From the NCBI GenBank assembly GCA_900557355.1, contig USSR01000266.1, positions 1 to 8,715 of the forward strand: a stretch of 8,715 nucleotides of DNA. Direction: 5' to 3'. Origin of the DNA: an uncultured Bacteroides sp. Lineage in GTDB: Bacteria > Bacteroidota > Bacteroidia > Bacteroidales > Bacteroidaceae. Below, piece after piece: positions 7,018 through 8,715 of this stretch. The first letter of the stretch is position 1. Each line of letters starts with the position of its first letter. Both the position numbers and the translations under genes were made by a program. The notes beneath the pieces were generated by a model. The model saw only the letters and a program-made list of their open reading frames with translations, had not been told where the DNA came from and made no database searches.

Positions 7018-8697
7018 ATGAAAAAATATATATTTATTAGTCCTCTATTGCTATGTCTACTCAGTTTATATTCTTGCTATGACGATAGTAGTACATTAGC
7101 AACTAACAATATAGGCAATATTACTTTTACAGAAAAACAGAGTGAACTTTATGTAGGAAGCATGGAAGAATTAACATTGATACCTGACATTCAAATTGCC
7201 GAAGGTACCAATACAGATGCATTAACTTATGAATGGGCTCTAACAGAAACTCCTGTCACTTCCTCCTCTTCCTATAATTTTGAATATGAAATTATCAGTA
7301 CAGATCCTCAATTAAACTATATCGTAGAACGTCCGGTATCTACCTCACCATACACTCTATTATTAACTATAACAGATACTGTTCATGATAATCTGCAATA
7401 TACTAAATATTGGAAAATATATGTACAAAGCACTTTTCTTGATGGATTATTAATCAGTGACACACAAAATGGTACAACATCAGATCTAACTCTTATAAAC
7501 AATCAAGCATTTACCGTGAATTATAATAAGGACGAACAAATCTTTCGAAAGATATTAACATCGCTTAATGGACAGCCTTTTAATGGTCTAATGCAAACAC
7601 TTGTTTATGAAGTGATGGGATATGGTTCATCTATTCAAACAAATCAGGTCTGGACTATTTTAGGTGATGCAACATTAGCGCGTTTTAATTGTCTTGATTA
7701 TACACAAAATGGTCAATTCGAGGATCAGTCTCTCATCATTGACAAACCCAACGGATTGCAAGTATTATCGGCTTTTCAAAGCCACAGCAATTTTTATATT
7801 AATACTTCCAACAATTTGTATACTCTAGCTTCATCAACAGTAAACAGATTTAGTGGTCCTGCTGGGGCATTAAGTTCATATAAAGTAAACAATAACGTAA
7901 TAGCATATAGTCCCAATACTGGACATGTATCTAATTCTTTATCTGGAGCCGACCAGCAACATCTAACATTTTATGATAAAGAACGTGCTTCATTTATTAC
8001 TTGTAATGGCTCCGGACAATTTATGCAAGTGAAAAGCTTTGATGCTAATAATAATTTTGATCCGAACAAATTACCCAATCAAACAGCAATTTCAGCTGTT
8101 GTATTTGAAGATATGAGCCAAATCGTATTTCTCATGAAAGATGATACGAACGGAACATATTCTATTTACACTTTTAGTAGATACATTGGAGAAGAAGGCC
8201 ATTATGATGGAGATAACTGGATAGTCACTTCACCCAGTCAACCTGCATCTGCCAGAAATAAATATACGATTCCATCGGAAGGAACCGCACTGCTAGATAA
8301 AGCAATATCTATATTCTTTTCAAACAGAAATCTATTATTATATGTAACTACTACTGATGGTATCTACACCATAAATTACGGGGCTGGTAGTACTGCCACT
8401 GTTTCGACAACAGCTAAATATACTCCACAATCCGGAGAAATTATTACGAAAGCCAAAATGTATCAACAAGGACTATATAATTACAATTGTAATTTAATTG
8501 TCGGAGATAATCCTACTGTCCCTCAAACCGAATGGAATAATAAAGCTATCATTGTTACTACACAATCAAGCGAATATGAAGGAAAGGTACACATTATCCC
8601 AATTACACAAGTTGCTAGTGGCACACTCGACCCTTCCAAAGCCAAAACCTATGATGGTTTTGGCAAAATTCTAGATGTAACGACAACAGGATATTAA
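7018..8697 (+). CDS. PKD-like family lipoprotein with probable beta-propeller C-terminal region
   Basis: This 559-residue lipoprotein has a signal peptide with the lipobox LYSC (Cys20) followed by YDDS, again acidic after the cysteine. Residues about 33-137 resemble a PKD-like Ig-fold domain: strand-rich, with LTYEWALTETP (69-79) recalling the PKD 'Y.W' core and a closing YTLLLTITD strand (112-120). The remaining ~420 residues contain recurring short beta stretches separated by turns, such as LDGLLISDTQNG (141-152), NFYINTSNNLYTLA (258-271), VIAYSPNTG (294-302), GTYSIYTFSRY (379-389), LLLYVTTTDGIYTINYG (439-455) and KVHIIPI (523-529). These look like propeller blades, though no catalytic or metal motif stands out. 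The start follows an aaagaag leader, 16 bases after the previous stop. The 18 bases after its stop contain no terminator. It probably sits on the cell surface with SusCD; its role is unknown. Confidence 0.75.
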   Translation: MKKYIFISPLLLCLLSLYSCYDDSSTLATNNIGNITFTEKQSELYVGSMEELTLIPDIQIAEGTNTDALTYEWALTETPVTSSSSYNFEYEIISTDPQLNYIVERPVSTSPYTLLLTITDTVHDNLQYTKYWKIYVQSTFLDGLLISDTQNGTTSDLTLINNQAFTVNYNKDEQIFRKILTSLNGQPFNGLMQTLVYEVMGYGSSIQTNQVWTILGDATLARFNCLDYTQNGQFEDQSLIIDKPNGLQVLSAFQSHSNFYINTSNNLYTLASSTVNRFSGPAGALSSYKVNNNVIAYSPNTGHVSNSLSGADQQHLTFYDKERASFITCNGSGQFMQVKSFDANNNFDPNKLPNQTAISAVVFEDMSQIVFLMKDDTNGTYSIYTFSRYIGEEGHYDGDNWIVTSPSQPASARNKYTIPSEGTALLDKAISIFFSNRNLLLYVTTTDGIYTINYGAGSTATVSTTAKYTPQSGEIITKAKMYQQGLYNYNCNLIVGDNPTVPQTEWNNKAIIVTTQSSEYEGKVHIIPITQVASGTLDPSKAKTYDGFGKILDVTTTGY

Positions 8698-8715
8698 TCT
8701 AATTTCATAAAAATA

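Overview
The window looks like a piece of a Bacteroidota (most likely Bacteroidales) chromosome. The DNA is AT-rich, genes lack canonical Shine-Dalgarno sites, and the gene families are hallmarks of that phylum: a FecR-type anti-sigma factor, a SusC-type TonB-dependent transporter with a signalling (STN) domain, a SusD-type lipoprotein, a DUF4843-type lipoprotein and a PKD-like lipoprotein. All genes are on the + strand. I saw no tRNA, rRNA, insertion sequence, CRISPR array or integration site.

Layout: positions 1-40 appear to be the last codons of an upstream ECF sigma factor gene. Positions 27-57 form a strong inverted repeat, extended by a second pairing (20-27 with 63-70) that holds the start codon of the next gene. 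The anti-sigma factor runs from 63 to 1253. After a 24-base gap comes the SusC-like transporter (1278-4610), then the SusD-like lipoprotein (4621-6132, gap 10), the DUF4843-like lipoprotein (6150-7001, gap 17) and the PKD-like lipoprotein (7018-8697, gap 16). The final 18 bases hold no terminator, so the operon probably continues.

How the genes fit together: substrate binding at the SusCD pair would be signalled by the STN domain of SusC to the periplasmic part of FecR, and from there to the ECF sigma factor, raising expression of the same operon. SusC/SusD would import an oligomeric nutrient with TonB energy. The two further lipoproteins each carry a signal peptide with Cys20 followed by acidic residues, as expected for surface lipoproteins, and probably assemble with SusCD. 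No glycan-degrading enzyme is encoded here. From memory, the same order (SusC, SusD, ~30 kDa lipoprotein, ~60 kDa lipoprotein) resembles the B. thetaiotaomicron BT2264-BT2261 cluster, whose SusCD complex was found with bound peptides. Peptide import is therefore a reasonable but unproven guess.

The general system type is known. The least ordinary signals are the long hairpin joining the sigma stop codon to the anti-sigma start codon, the absence of room for a separate SusC promoter in the 24-base gap, and the uncharacterised propeller-like C-terminal two thirds of the PKD-like lipoprotein.
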